Shown here: one piece after another, positions 29,897 through 38,525 of the stretch
How the letters are laid out: each line of letters begins with the position of its first letter
Position numbering within the stretch: position 1 is the stretch's first letter
Source of the DNA: CAYGYG01 sp964354155
GTDB lineage: Bacteria; Hydrothermota; Tepidihabitantia; SM23-42; CAYGYG01
DNA length: 44,646 nucleotides
Assembly: GCA_964354155.1 (NCBI GenBank)
Contig: CAYGYG010000021.1
Span: 1-44,646 of the forward strand
Direction of reading: 5' to 3'
Translations under genes and position numbers: made by a program
The notes under the pieces: generated by a model
What the model was told of the DNA's origin: nothing
Seen by the model: only the letters and a program-made list of their open reading frames with translations
Databases searched by the model: none

Positions 29897-32506
29897 ATGC
29901 AGATGCTCTTGGTTATTTCGATACTTTCGTGGTTTAATTGGAAGACGCTAAAGACCGATAATTTTACCGTCTATTACAAGCCGGGCTACGAATGGGAAGC
30001 GAGCCAGGCGCTGCAGAACCTGGAGCGGTATCGGGACCGGGCCGTCGGGATCACGGGAAATGGACTGGGCAACACGGCCGTAGTCATCGAAGATGTCGGC
30101 ACCCTACCCAGCGGGTTTGCCAACCCGGTTTTCCGTGACATCCACCTCTTCACCTATCCCCCGCAAGGGGGGCAAATGGACATGACCCAGAACTGGTATC
30201 GAGCGGTCGGGTTTCATGAATACATCCACCTGGCGCACATGCGGAAGACCTCGGGTCTGGCCAAACTGTTTGCCGACGCCTTCGGCACGATCTTTCAACC
30301 CAACATGTATTCTCCAGGATGGATCATCGAAGGCATAACCGTTTACAGCGAATCGCAGCTTTCGCCCTACGAGGGCCGGCTCAATGACGGCTTTTTCGAT
30401 GCGTATGTTGCGTGCCGGGCGAGCCAGAACAAAATGCCGTCAATAGCCGACGCCACTTATACGCCGCTTGAATTCCCGTACGGTACCGGAATCTATCTCT
30501 ACGGCGGGGAACTCTTCGATTATCTTGGCGGCAAGTACGGTGAAAGTTCGTTCGGGGAGTTCTTCAAGAGGTACGGCTCGTGTCCGGTCACAGCGCCGGC
30601 CAGCTGCCTGGCCCCAGCGCTGGGAATTGAGGTCGCGGCGTCCAAGGTCTATGGCCGGAGTCTTTCTTCTCTATTCAACGAGTGGCGGCGCGTCGAGACC
30701 GCGCGTAGCGCATCCTGGAAGGTTGACGGACGGCAGCGCACCAACGCCGGCTGGTTTTGCACGTATCTCGTTGCTTCGGCCGGCCGGCTTTACTATGTCC
30801 GCAACTATCCGAAAAAGACCGATGCCCTTACTATTTTCTATTTTACCGAGATCGTCGAACACGACGTATCTTCAGGGCGCGAGCAGGTGATTGTTCGGAC
30901 GACCAGTTCGGTGTCGGCGCCGATCAGGCTCCAGGGTCAGCAGCTCTACTACGCGACGATGGAACTGCAATGCGGATATGCGAACGTGAGCCAGGGCGGG
31001 TATGGCATCAAGTCCAACCTGTACCGGCGCGATCTGGCGGGCCGATCAACGACAAAACTGTTCTCGGACGCGATACGGGCGTTTGCACCATTGAAGGATA
31101 ACGAAATCATTTACAGCAAGGACCGCAGCCACGCCTTTGGCTCAGAACTCTGGCGGTACCAGGAAGGCAAGAGAGAGAAAGTTGGTGAATTCGATCTGCT
31201 GATCGGCGAGATTGAGACCAACGGTGATATCGTGGTGGTTTCGGCCCGCCGGGACGACGAAAACTGGGACTTGTTTACGCTGGATGTCGAGAAAAGGGAT
31301 CTGACTTCGATGCTGACAACGCCCTGGAGCGAGACGGACATCAGTTTGAGGAAGGATACGTTGTACTTCACGGCGAACTACGACGGCATCTATTCAATCT
31401 ACCGCATTGACCTTGCCTCCGGAACGCTCGCTCGGTTGACCGAAGGCGGATTCTCAAGAAACGGTGCGACCGCTGGCGATACGCTCTACTTCATCGGGCT
31501 GAATCCGAAAGGATTCGATGTCTACGAGAAGGCAGTCGCGTACCAGCCCTTCGATCTGGGTGATGGGCCTGCGAGCCCACCGCCCGATATCCCGAAAATC
31601 GATCCGACTCCGCGCCCGGGTAACTATCTCGATGTTGCCGGGTCATTTCTCGATCCGGACGTGAGGGTGCCGGTGATCTTCCCGGGCGATAGTACTCTGA
31701 GAAGCTGGTATTTGGGTGCGGTGCTGGTCAACACCGATGCGCCGAACGAGAACGTGGCGATAAGTTATTTTGGCTACGATTGGGCCAACGAGGATTTGAT
31801 ACTGAACACAGACTTCCAGTCGCTTCTTTTCCTGCCCGTCGAGCTGAGCTTCGCGTATGACCACGGTAACTCGACGGAGATCGGGCTCGAACTTCCTTTG
31901 TACCGTCAGCTGAATCGAGGTTTGACATCGGTTACCTGCGGCCTGACGGCGGCGGCCTGGGAGGACAGCATTCTTGCGCGGCGTGGTCTTGCTCCCTACG
32001 CAGCGGTCGGTTTTGACTTCCCGGGCACGGAGCTGGACTTGAGCGCGAGTTTTCCTCTGGAGCGGGAAGCGTTTGGTTCTGATGCTGAACGGACGGCTCA
32101 ATATGCAAACATCTCGATCCGGCAGTACTTGGCCGGAGGCGAGGTCCGGCCAATCGTGCGCGGGTTCAATAGGGAACCCGGTTTGACTTGGATGATGATT
32201 CGAGGCGATTCCTTGCTTGCCCGGAGTGGTGGTATTGTAACCCTGGAGTACTCTCATCCGCTGCTCCGGATCAGGAAGGGACTGTGGAACCCCAACATCT
32301 ATTTCGAGGATCTCTGCGGCGTGATCTTCATCGACGGCTGCTTTTCCCGGAATGGGGACCATGCCTATTCAGCCGGCGTGGAACTGAAGCAGGAGATCGG
32401 CGTATTGTTGGGGTGGGTTAAGTTAGCGCCGGTGTTCGGGGTGGCTGTCCGCAGCGACCGACAGTTGTCGCCCTATTTCAGACTCAAGATGGGAGAATTG
32501 CTTTAG
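29897..32506 (+). CDS. HEXXH metallopeptidase-like / PD40 propeller / C-terminal barrel protein
   Basis: An 869-residue protein. A short hydrophobic start (MQMLLVISILSWFNW) leads to a gluzincin-like domain with HEYIH and, about 50 residues later, GWIIEG, giving the HEXXH...E zinc set. The middle (about residues 270-560) has TolB/PD40-like blades such as RRDDENWDLFTLDVE and FTANYDGIYSIYRIDLASG. The last 250 residues alternate hydrophobic/polar strands (AISYFGYDWANEDLI, ending FRLKMGEL), as in an outer-membrane barrel. The combination resembles uncharacterised surface peptidases of the FCB group. It probably acts at the outer membrane; substrate unknown. Confidence 0.75.
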   Translation: MQMLLVISILSWFNWKTLKTDNFTVYYKPGYEWEASQALQNLERYRDRAVGITGNGLGNTAVVIEDVGTLPSGFANPVFRDIHLFTYPPQGGQMDMTQNWYRAVGFHEYIHLAHMRKTSGLAKLFADAFGTIFQPNMYSPGWIIEGITVYSESQLSPYEGRLNDGFFDAYVACRASQNKMPSIADATYTPLEFPYGTGIYLYGGELFDYLGGKYGESSFGEFFKRYGSCPVTAPASCLAPALGIEVAASKVYGRSLSSLFNEWRRVETARSASWKVDGRQRTNAGWFCTYLVASAGRLYYVRNYPKKTDALTIFYFTEIVEHDVSSGREQVIVRTTSSVSAPIRLQGQQLYYATMELQCGYANVSQGGYGIKSNLYRRDLAGRSTTKLFSDAIRAFAPLKDNEIIYSKDRSHAFGSELWRYQEGKREKVGEFDLLIGEIETNGDIVVVSARRDDENWDLFTLDVEKRDLTSMLTTPWSETDISLRKDTLYFTANYDGIYSIYRIDLASGTLARLTEGGFSRNGATAGDTLYFIGLNPKGFDVYEKAVAYQPFDLGDGPASPPPDIPKIDPTPRPGNYLDVAGSFLDPDVRVPVIFPGDSTLRSWYLGAVLVNTDAPNENVAISYFGYDWANEDLILNTDFQSLLFLPVELSFAYDHGNSTEIGLELPLYRQLNRGLTSVTCGLTAAAWEDSILARRGLAPYAAVGFDFPGTELDLSASFPLEREAFGSDAERTAQYANISIRQYLAGGEVRPIVRGFNREPGLTWMMIRGDSLLARSGGIVTLEYSHPLLRIRKGLWNPNIYFEDLCGVIFIDGCFSRNGDHAYSAGVELKQEIGVLLGWVKLAPVFGVAVRSDRQLSPYFRLKMGELL

Positions 32507-32511
32507 GGATC

Positions 32512-33639
32512 ATGGCCCACCGGCTGAACTTCGTGGCGCACGCGCCGGAATTTAACATCGATATTCTGCGAGTGACCACGGCTGAGCCGGTCTTGGACGT
32601 GGCCGTGAAGATCAACGAGAGCATCGAGCGGGGTTATATCCAAAGGTCTCCGAGCCGGTTTCCGGCGCTCGAAGACATTGTCAAGTTCTGCGGTCCGCAG
32701 CAAGCTATGGCCTCGGCCCGGTCGGTCATCGTCGGGGCCGGAGCTTACTTCATCGAGGAACCCGAAGACCTTTCCGAATCCGGGCAGCCGCATGGCCTGA
32801 TCGCGCGTTACACGCGGCGCAACTATTATCGGGACTTAAGGAAGAAGCTGATCCGATTGGCCAAGCATTTGAAGAAGGAGCACGGAGGACAGTATCGCGC
32901 GTATGCCAATGGGCCGGTTGCCGAGAAACCACTTGCCCGGCGGGCCGGGGTCGGATTCTACGGCAAGCATGGCGTGATGGTCAACAAGGACCTCGGGTCC
33001 TGGTTTGTACTGGGTGAATTGATCACCGATATCGATCTTGAACCAGATACGCCGGTGACCGATGACTGCGGGCCATGCCAGCTTTGCATCACGAAGTGTC
33101 CGACCAGGGCGATCGTCGAACCGTACGTCCTGGATTGGTCAAAGTGCCTGCAGTACCTGACGAACTGGCACGGTATCCTGCCTGAATCGTTTCGCGGACT
33201 CTGGGGCAAGCGGCTGTACGGTTGCACGACTTGCCAGGATGTCTGTCCCAAGAACAAGAAGGTCAAGCCCAAGTCGAGCCGTCCATCAGGCGGCGATGTC
33301 GGTGCATCGTTTCCGCTGCTCCGTATTCTGAGGATGAGCCGCGAAGAGTATTTCGACCGATTCCGTCAGAACCAGATGGGTGCGGCGTGGATCAATTTCG
33401 ACTGTATTCGCCGGAACGCGGTTACTGCTCTGGGTAATGCGGGCGACCCGGTGGCGGTTGAGCCTCTGACTGAATGCCTTGGGGATAAAGAACCGATGCT
33501 GCGTGCCCACGCGGCCTGGGCTTTGGGCCGGGTTGGTGGTGGGAAGGCAAAAGCGGCGCTGGAGAAGGCAGGGCGCGCCGAAGATAATCCCGAGGTACGG
33601 GGGGATGTCGATTCCGCTCTGCAGCAACTCGCCGGGTAG
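32512..33639 (+). CDS. QueG-like (COG1600) cobalamin/FeS protein, catalytic Asp replaced
   Basis: A 375-residue relative of epoxyqueuosine reductase. It has the family's AEKPLARRAGVGFYGKHG segment, two [4Fe-4S] motifs (CGPCQLCITKCP and CTTCQDVCP), and a C-terminal HEAT repeat (HAAWALGRVGGGKA). But where QueG has FVDSAPVLE, this protein reads AYANGPVAE, so the catalytic Asp is Ala132. It may be a QueG paralogue with another reaction or a non-catalytic form. Begins five bases after the upstream stop; the ribosome site is weak. Confidence 0.8.
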   Translation: MAHRLNFVAHAPEFNIDILRVTTAEPVLDVAVKINESIERGYIQRSPSRFPALEDIVKFCGPQQAMASARSVIVGAGAYFIEEPEDLSESGQPHGLIARYTRRNYYRDLRKKLIRLAKHLKKEHGGQYRAYANGPVAEKPLARRAGVGFYGKHGVMVNKDLGSWFVLGELITDIDLEPDTPVTDDCGPCQLCITKCPTRAIVEPYVLDWSKCLQYLTNWHGILPESFRGLWGKRLYGCTTCQDVCPKNKKVKPKSSRPSGGDVGASFPLLRILRMSREEYFDRFRQNQMGAAWINFDCIRRNAVTALGNAGDPVAVEPLTECLGDKEPMLRAHAAWALGRVGGGKAKAALEKAGRAEDNPEVRGDVDSALQQLAG

Positions 33640-33735
33640 CTCTGTATGGCGTTTCGTCACTAGGGTGCGCCCCGTCTCGAGCCTGTCGAGAGATCGAGGG
33701 GGGACTTTCTCGAGCTTGACTTTGTTAAAATAGTC

Positions 33736-33763
33736 TTGAAAAACAGCTAATTCGTGGTATAAT
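33736..33763 (+). promoter_or_regulatory. Promoter of transaldolase-htrA-purB unit
   Basis: TTGAAA (33736-33741) and TATAAT (33758-33763), 16 bp apart. The start near 33770 gives a 70-base leader with a GAGGAG site before ATG 33841. Upstream, CTCGA/TCGAG pairs at about 33676-33691 form a small hairpin without a T tract. Confidence 0.75.
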
Positions 33764-33786
33764 TAGGTAGTTGATTGTTTCTTGCC

Positions 33787-33818
33787 TTAGGTGTTTAGGA
33801 ATTTAGGTGTTTAGGAAT
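33787..33818 (+). repeat. Two tandem 16-bp repeats in the mRNA leader
   Basis: The unit TTAGGTGTTTAGGAAT occurs twice in tandem (33787-33802, 33803-33818), inside the predicted 5' leader of the transaldolase gene. Similar TAGG/TTTAGG words appear in other intergenic regions here. Confidence 0.85.
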
Positions 33819-33840
33819 TTGCTTCAATCGAGGAGTCTTT

Positions 33841-34479
33841 ATGCATCTCTATCTTGACACGGCTAACGTAGATCAAATAAAGGAAATCGCCGGCTGGGGA
33901 ATTCTAGATGGCGTTACCACCAACCCCTCGCTGATGGCGAAGGAGAAGGGGGACTACAAGAAGATACTCAAGGAGATTTGTGACATCGTGAAAGGCCCGG
34001 TGAGCGCCGAGGTGCTGGCCCTGGAAAAAGACAAGATGGTCTCCGAGGCCCGCGAATTGTCGAAGATAAGCGAGCATATCGTGGTCAAGATTCCCTGCAC
34101 CGTTGAGGGCCTCAAGGCTACGAAGACCCTGGTCAAAGAAGGCATGAAGGTCAATATGACTCTGGTCTTTTCTCCCAACCAGGCTCTGCTTGCGGCCAAG
34201 GCGGGCGCAACCTACATCAGTCCGTTCGTCGGCCGGCTTGATGATATCGGTCACAAGGGCACCGACATCGTGAACGAGATCCTCGCCGTGCTCAAGAATT
34301 ACGATTTTCCGACCAAGATCATTTTTGCGTCAGTCCGGCACCCCGACCACGTGCGTGAGGCGGCTTTGATGGGCGTCGATATCGCAACTGTCCCCTACAA
34401 TGTATTCGCCCAGCTCGTCAAGCATTCGCTTACCGATACCGGCATTGAACGGTTCTTGAAGGATTGGGAAAAGAGATGA
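33841..34479 (+). CDS. Transaldolase / fructose-6-phosphate aldolase (FSA/TalC type)
   Basis: A 212-residue class I aldolase. LDTANVDQIKEIAGWGILDGVTTNPSLMAKE is the family's opening, VKIPCTVEGLKA holds the Schiff-base lysine strand, NMTLVFSPNQALLAAKAGATYISPFVGRLDDIG and FASVRHP follow. The short length places it in the TalC/FSA subfamily; whether it is a transaldolase or a fructose-6-phosphate aldolase cannot be told. Links pentose phosphates to glycolysis. The stop overlaps the htrA start (ATGA). Confidence 0.93.
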   Translation: MHLYLDTANVDQIKEIAGWGILDGVTTNPSLMAKEKGDYKKILKEICDIVKGPVSAEVLALEKDKMVSEARELSKISEHIVVKIPCTVEGLKATKTLVKEGMKVNMTLVFSPNQALLAAKAGATYISPFVGRLDDIGHKGTDIVNEILAVLKNYDFPTKIIFASVRHPDHVREAALMGVDIATVPYNVFAQLVKHSLTDTGIERFLKDWEKR

Positions 34480-35963
34480 AGCTTAGAACCGCTTTGCTGA
34501 TTCTTTGCGGTGTCGTGCTCGGCGTTGTTGCCTTGAAAGTCTACGGATTGGTGCGGCCGCGGACCGCCTATTTCTGGACCGAGCCGGGGACCCGCGGCAG
34601 GGCGAGATTTGTCAACGACCTCCAGGACGAGATCTCGAACCAGCGCAAGAACGCGATTGTCGTGGCCGCCAGCCGGGTTGGGCCGGCGGTCGCCTCGGTG
34701 ACGGTCATCCAGACCCGGGTCGTGACCTCCGGGCCCTTCTCATCGCCTTTTTCCGACCAGTTCTTCGATGATTTCTTCCGCGACTTCTTCCCGCCGCGCC
34801 GGTACAAGGAAAAGATCCAAAGCCTGGGCTCGGCGGTGATCTTGTCGTCGGACGGCTACGTCATAACGAACGAGCATGTCGTCGCCAATGCTACGGAGAT
34901 CAAGGTGACCCTGCCGGATTCCCGCCAGTTTGACGCGCGTATCATCGGCACGGACCGAAGCAGCGATATCGCACTGCTGAAGATCGACGGTAAAGATCTG
35001 CCCTACGCGACCTTGGGCAATTCCGATGACCTGATAATCGGAGAGTGGGTGATCGCCCTGGGCAACCCATTTGGGTTCTTGCTCGAGGACGCGCACCCGA
35101 CCGTGACGGTAGGTGTGGTCAGCGCCCTGCGCCGGGGCATGAAATCAAGCCGTGGTGGGGGGCGTGAAGAGAGGATCTACAAGGATATGATCCAGACCGA
35201 TGCCGCGATCAATCCGGGCAACTCAGGCGGACCGCTGGCCAATATCCTGGGTGAAGTCATCGGCATCAACACGTTCATATTTTCCTCCGGGGGCGGATCC
35301 GAAGGCGTGGGTTTTGCGCTGCCGATAAGCTCGGTGAAGCACATCATCATCGAACTGAAGGCCCACGGGAAGCGGCGTGAAGTGTGGCACGGGATCTACG
35401 TCCAGGAATTAACCCAGGAGCTGGCCGCGGCCCTCAAGGTTGACAAGAAGGGAATTCTTGTCAGCAGTGTCGAAGACGCAAGCCCGGCGGACCGGGCCGG
35501 GTTGAAACCGGGCGACCAGATTGTTGAGGCTGCGGGCAAGCCCATGAACCGGCCGGCGGATTGGGAAGGGGTCGAGGCCAAGCTGGTCGTGGGTGACACG
35601 TTGAGTCTGAAAATTCTGCGCGGCGGCAAGGAGTTGTCCGGTCAGTTCGTGGTCCGGGAGTACTCGGCGCAGGTCGCGGCAAAACGATTGGAGAGCCTGG
35701 GTCTAACGGTGCAGAATGTCAACCCGTTGCTCAAGAAGAGTCATAACCTGATGCGCGACGACGGTGTGGTCGTGGTGGCAATCAAACGAAACAGCCTGGG
35801 CGAGCGTATCGGTCTGCGCGAGGGCGATGTTATCCTGCAGTGGGCCGGTCAGCCGGTCCGGAACACGGATGACCTGCTCAGCGCCACCCGCGAGCTTTCC
35901 GGGGATATCACGACTATCATTGATCGCAAGGGTATGCTGCTGGAAGTATCGTGGAGGATATAG
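34476..35963 (+). CDS. HtrA/DegP family periplasmic serine protease
   Basis: A 495-residue quality-control protease. I chose ATG 34476 because it overlaps the transaldolase stop (ATGA) and starts a signal anchor, MKLRTALLILCGVVLGVVALKV. The triad is H134 (NEHVV), D164 (SSDIAL) and S250 (GNSGGP). Two PDZ domains follow: the first around KGILVSSVEDASPADRAGLKPGDQI, the second near GVVVVAIKRNSLGERIGLREGDVI. This gives the DegP/DegQ domain layout and points to the periplasm or cell envelope. Confidence 0.95.
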   Translation: MKLRTALLILCGVVLGVVALKVYGLVRPRTAYFWTEPGTRGRARFVNDLQDEISNQRKNAIVVAASRVGPAVASVTVIQTRVVTSGPFSSPFSDQFFDDFFRDFFPPRRYKEKIQSLGSAVILSSDGYVITNEHVVANATEIKVTLPDSRQFDARIIGTDRSSDIALLKIDGKDLPYATLGNSDDLIIGEWVIALGNPFGFLLEDAHPTVTVGVVSALRRGMKSSRGGGREERIYKDMIQTDAAINPGNSGGPLANILGEVIGINTFIFSSGGGSEGVGFALPISSVKHIIIELKAHGKRREVWHGIYVQELTQELAAALKVDKKGILVSSVEDASPADRAGLKPGDQIVEAAGKPMNRPADWEGVEAKLVVGDTLSLKILRGGKELSGQFVVREYSAQVAAKRLESLGLTVQNVNPLLKKSHNLMRDDGVVVVAIKRNSLGERIGLREGDVILQWAGQPVRNTDDLLSATRELSGDITTIIDRKGMLLEVSWRI

Positions 35964-35966
35964 AGT

Positions 35967-37235
35967 ATGATTGAACGATATACGACCCGTGAATTGAAAG
36001 AGGTCTGGTCTGAAACCAGGAAGTATGAGACGTGGCTGGTCGTGGAAGGGGCGGTAGCCCGCGTTCAGGAAGAACTCGGAATAATACCCAGGAAGTTGTC
36101 GCACCGACTGCCCGGAGTCAGAGTCAAGCCGCGTGACGTTGACAAGGCCGAAGAGCGGAGCAAGCATGACGTGATCGCCTTTCTTGAGGTGGTCAGGAAA
36201 CAGCTGGGGCCGGAAGGGAAGTACCTGCATTTCGGAATGACTTCGTACGACCTGGTTGATACCGCCTTGACCATGACGCTGCGAGATGCCGGACTGGTGA
36301 TCCTCAATTCGCTGAAAGAGCTCAAGCAGGTTACCCGAAGACTTGCCATCAAATACAAATTTACGCCCATGATCGGCCGAACCCATGGCATGCACGCCCA
36401 ACCGATCACATTCGGCGTCAAGGTCCTCTCCTGGTACGAGGAGATATCAAGGAACGTACAGCGGCTGGAATATGCCGTTGAAGAGATGTCCTACGGCAAG
36501 ATTTCCGGTGCGGTGGGAATCTACGCCAACATCAGCCCGAAAGTTGAGGGGCGCGTTCTGCGGAAGCTGGCACTCAAAACCGAACCGGTTTCGACCCAGG
36601 TCATACCGCGCGACCGCCACGCCCAGTTCTTGTCAGCACTGGCCATAATTGCCAGCGGTTATGAACGGATTGCGACCGAGATCAGAAACCTACAGCGTTC
36701 CGAAATCGGTGAGATCGCCGAAGCCTTCGCCAAAGGCCAGAAAGGCTCGTCGGCGATGCCCCATAAGAGGAACCCGATCAACTGCGAACGATTGACCGGT
36801 TTGGCTCGAGTGGTACGGGGCTACCTGATTCCGTCGCTGGAAAGCATTGCGCTCTGGCATGAAAGGGACATTTCCAATTCCTCGCTGGAGCGGATAACCC
36901 TGCCGGATGCGACGATACTGCTTCACTACATGACCAGGATTCTGGATGGGATTCTCAGGAATCTTGCCGTCTACCCGAAGAAGATGATGCAGAATCTGAG
37001 AGCAAGCCGCGGTGTCTATTTTTCCCAGGCGCTGCTCATGAAGCTGGTCGAGAAGGGGATCGACGCCAAAAGGGCCTACGAGATGGTCCAGGCGATGTCA
37101 TTCCGGGCAATCGACGAAGACCGGGAATTAGAGTCAATTGCCGCTTCCGTCCTTACGCCTCGAGAGAGGCGAGGAGTTTTCAATCTCAAAAGGCTCTTCA
37201 AAGAAATCCCGACGATATTCAAGAGAGTCCTTTGA
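35967..37235 (+). CDS. purB: Adenylosuccinate lyase
   Basis: A 422-residue fumarase-superfamily enzyme that acts twice in purine synthesis (SAICAR and adenylosuccinate cleavage). The signature GSSAMPHKRNPINCE is intact, with GRTHGMHAQPITFG, HFGMTSYDLVDTA and the catalytic TS/H pair. The length fits PurB. Starts three bases after the htrA stop, so it is in the same operon. Runs convergent to the PorV-like gene with only 14 bases between. Confidence 0.95.
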   Translation: MIERYTTRELKEVWSETRKYETWLVVEGAVARVQEELGIIPRKLSHRLPGVRVKPRDVDKAEERSKHDVIAFLEVVRKQLGPEGKYLHFGMTSYDLVDTALTMTLRDAGLVILNSLKELKQVTRRLAIKYKFTPMIGRTHGMHAQPITFGVKVLSWYEEISRNVQRLEYAVEEMSYGKISGAVGIYANISPKVEGRVLRKLALKTEPVSTQVIPRDRHAQFLSALAIIASGYERIATEIRNLQRSEIGEIAEAFAKGQKGSSAMPHKRNPINCERLTGLARVVRGYLIPSLESIALWHERDISNSSLERITLPDATILLHYMTRILDGILRNLAVYPKKMMQNLRASRGVYFSQALLMKLVEKGIDAKRAYEMVQAMSFRAIDEDRELESIAASVLTPRERRGVFNLKRLFKEIPTIFKRVL

Positions 37236-37249
37236 AAGACCCTTGAAAA

Positions 37250-38197
37250 TCATCTGAAACAATGACTCAGGCTTAGAACCCACTCGACGGTATCGTACCT
37301 GTAGATCTCCTGCTCGGTCCCGGCATCGAGCTCAAAGCCGTGAAACTTCAGGCCAAAGCCATAAGTGGGACCGGCCAGTTCAGCGTCAGGGCTGTAATAA
37401 TACCCGCCCCGCGAATAGAAGTGCTCGAAAAGGGCCAACTCCAGCCCGACTCCAGTACTCATGTGTGACCCAAGGTTGTACAGGGCGTGGCTGGCATCAC
37501 GCAGATCGGCCGCCGTGACCGTGGCCTTGAAAGCTTCCCTATCTATGAGATTGATACTGGCCATGGTTCTGACCACACGCGGCAGAGGATGAATCCGCGC
37601 ATAGTCCATGCCGTAGGTGTAGCGAATCTTCGAACCGACGTTCTGCACAGCCAGGCCGACTAATACACCACGTGTGGGCCTGAGCGCCACGCTGAAGTCA
37701 AACCCAAGCGCGGAACCAACGCCGTCGTAGAGTGGCGGCCAAATCGTCCATACGTACCCTGGAGGAGCAGACGGAAGGTGGGAACGGATGTACTTGGCCG
37801 CGGTGCCGATGCCTGCTTTGGACGAAACACTGTAGCCAGCACCGATCGCAACTGTGTACTGGCAGAGTCGACCTACCGCCGGATCGTATCCCCAGTCAAG
37901 CATGTTAACGTACGCGCCAAAGCCGAGTCCGGTACGCACCGGCAAGGCCGCCGCAGCTAGTCGGTATTCGCCTTGACCTGCGACATCGCTGCAACTGAAC
38001 GACAGAGAAGCAGCGGGTCTTTCCAAGAAAGCGAGAGCTGCTTGGTGTGCATACGTCAACGACGCACCATCATTCAAACCGGTTCTGGCCAATGCGACGT
38101 TCCTCGCTTCGGGCCAGTGGAGCAAGAATAACGGACTTGGATAGGTGGCGTGATCGACTTCGGCAAGGATGGCTAGGGCCAGAAGAGCCAAGCTCAT
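37250..38197 (-). CDS. PorV/PorQ-like outer-membrane barrel protein
   Basis: A 315-residue protein starting ATG 38197 (MSLALLALAILA, signal peptide). The mature N-terminus, ARNVALARTGLNDGASLTYAHQAALAFL, resembles the divergent PorV/PorQ/UPF0164 motif (..GG.f.A..d..a..yNPAgla). The rest is a run of barrel-type strands (LGFGAYVNMLDWG, YTVAIGAGYSVSS), ending in WVLSLSHCFR. PorV is the shuttle of type IX secretion, and this fits the sorting-domain proteins nearby. Assignment is by pattern only. Its ATG overlaps the stop of an upstream 54-codon ORF. Confidence 0.65.
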   Translation of the reverse strand: MSLALLALAILAEVDHATYPSPLFLLHWPEARNVALARTGLNDGASLTYAHQAALAFLERPAASLSFSCSDVAGQGEYRLAAAALPVRTGLGFGAYVNMLDWGYDPAVGRLCQYTVAIGAGYSVSSKAGIGTAAKYIRSHLPSAPPGYVWTIWPPLYDGVGSALGFDFSVALRPTRGVLVGLAVQNVGSKIRYTYGMDYARIHPLPRVVRTMASINLIDREAFKATVTAADLRDASHALYNLGSHMSTGVGLELALFEHFYSRGGYYYSPDAELAGPTYGFGLKFHGFELDAGTEQEIYRYDTVEWVLSLSHCFR

Positions 38198-38358
38198 TGC
38201 GGGACACCCAGCCCAATCGTAGCCGGAAGCATCCGGAGTACAAAGGAATAATTCGTACACAGAATGGTCCCCGGCAACTGGATTCCTATCGGCAAAGACA
38301 GGGCCATGGCCGAATGCATGTGGTTACGTCTTCCGTTTCTGATTTGTCCTTTCTTCAT
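38194..38358 (-). CDS. Candidate 54-codon leader ORF upstream of the PorV-like gene
   Basis: On the minus strand an ORF from ATG 38358 runs 54 codons, opening MKKGQIRNGRRNH and ending LGVPQ, and its TGA overlaps the PorV-like ATG (ATGA). The start lies about six bases from the predicted transcription start, as for other near-leaderless genes here. It could be a translationally coupled leader peptide or fortuitous. No family or signal peptide. Confidence 0.35.
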   Translation of the reverse strand: MKKGQIRNGRRNHMHSAMALSLPIGIQLPGTILCTNYSFVLRMLPATIGLGVPQ

Positions 38359-38370
38359 GAACGCTAATGT

Positions 38371-38398
38371 ATCTTAGTCCTGGGGGGGCAGAAGTCAA
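38371..38398 (-). promoter_or_regulatory. Promoter of the PorV-like unit
   Basis: On the minus strand TTGACT (38393-38398) and TAAGAT (38371-38376), 16 bp apart; the spacer contains a run of seven C. The predicted start is near 38364, about 167 bases before the PorV-like ATG. Confidence 0.55.
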
Positions 38399-38449
38399 TG
38401 ACCAACCGAGAAATGGCGAGAATAGCAAGCGCCGGCTCTATTTTTGAAA

Positions 38450-38489
38450 GTCAATACTACGTCACTTCGACAATTCTCGTATTGACGTA
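38450..38489. promoter_or_regulatory. Dyad operator over the ArsR-type promoter
   Basis: Two overlapping perfect inverted pairs share a centre region: GTCAATAC (38450-38457) with GTATTGAC (38479-38486), and TACGTCA (38458-38464) with TGACGTA (38483-38489). They cover the -35 box (38482-38487) of the regulator's promoter, as expected for autorepression by an ArsR-type dimer. Confidence 0.6.
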
Positions 38490-38509
38490 ATGAGATATTG
38501 GTGTATGAT
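38482..38509 (+). promoter_or_regulatory. Promoter of the ArsR-type regulator
   Basis: TTGACG (38482-38487) and TATGAT (38504-38509), 16 bp apart. The start near 38516 rules out an ATG at 38508 and supports ATG 38526, ten bases downstream. Confidence 0.7.
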
Positions 38510-38525
38510 GGACGATGGGGAAGGC

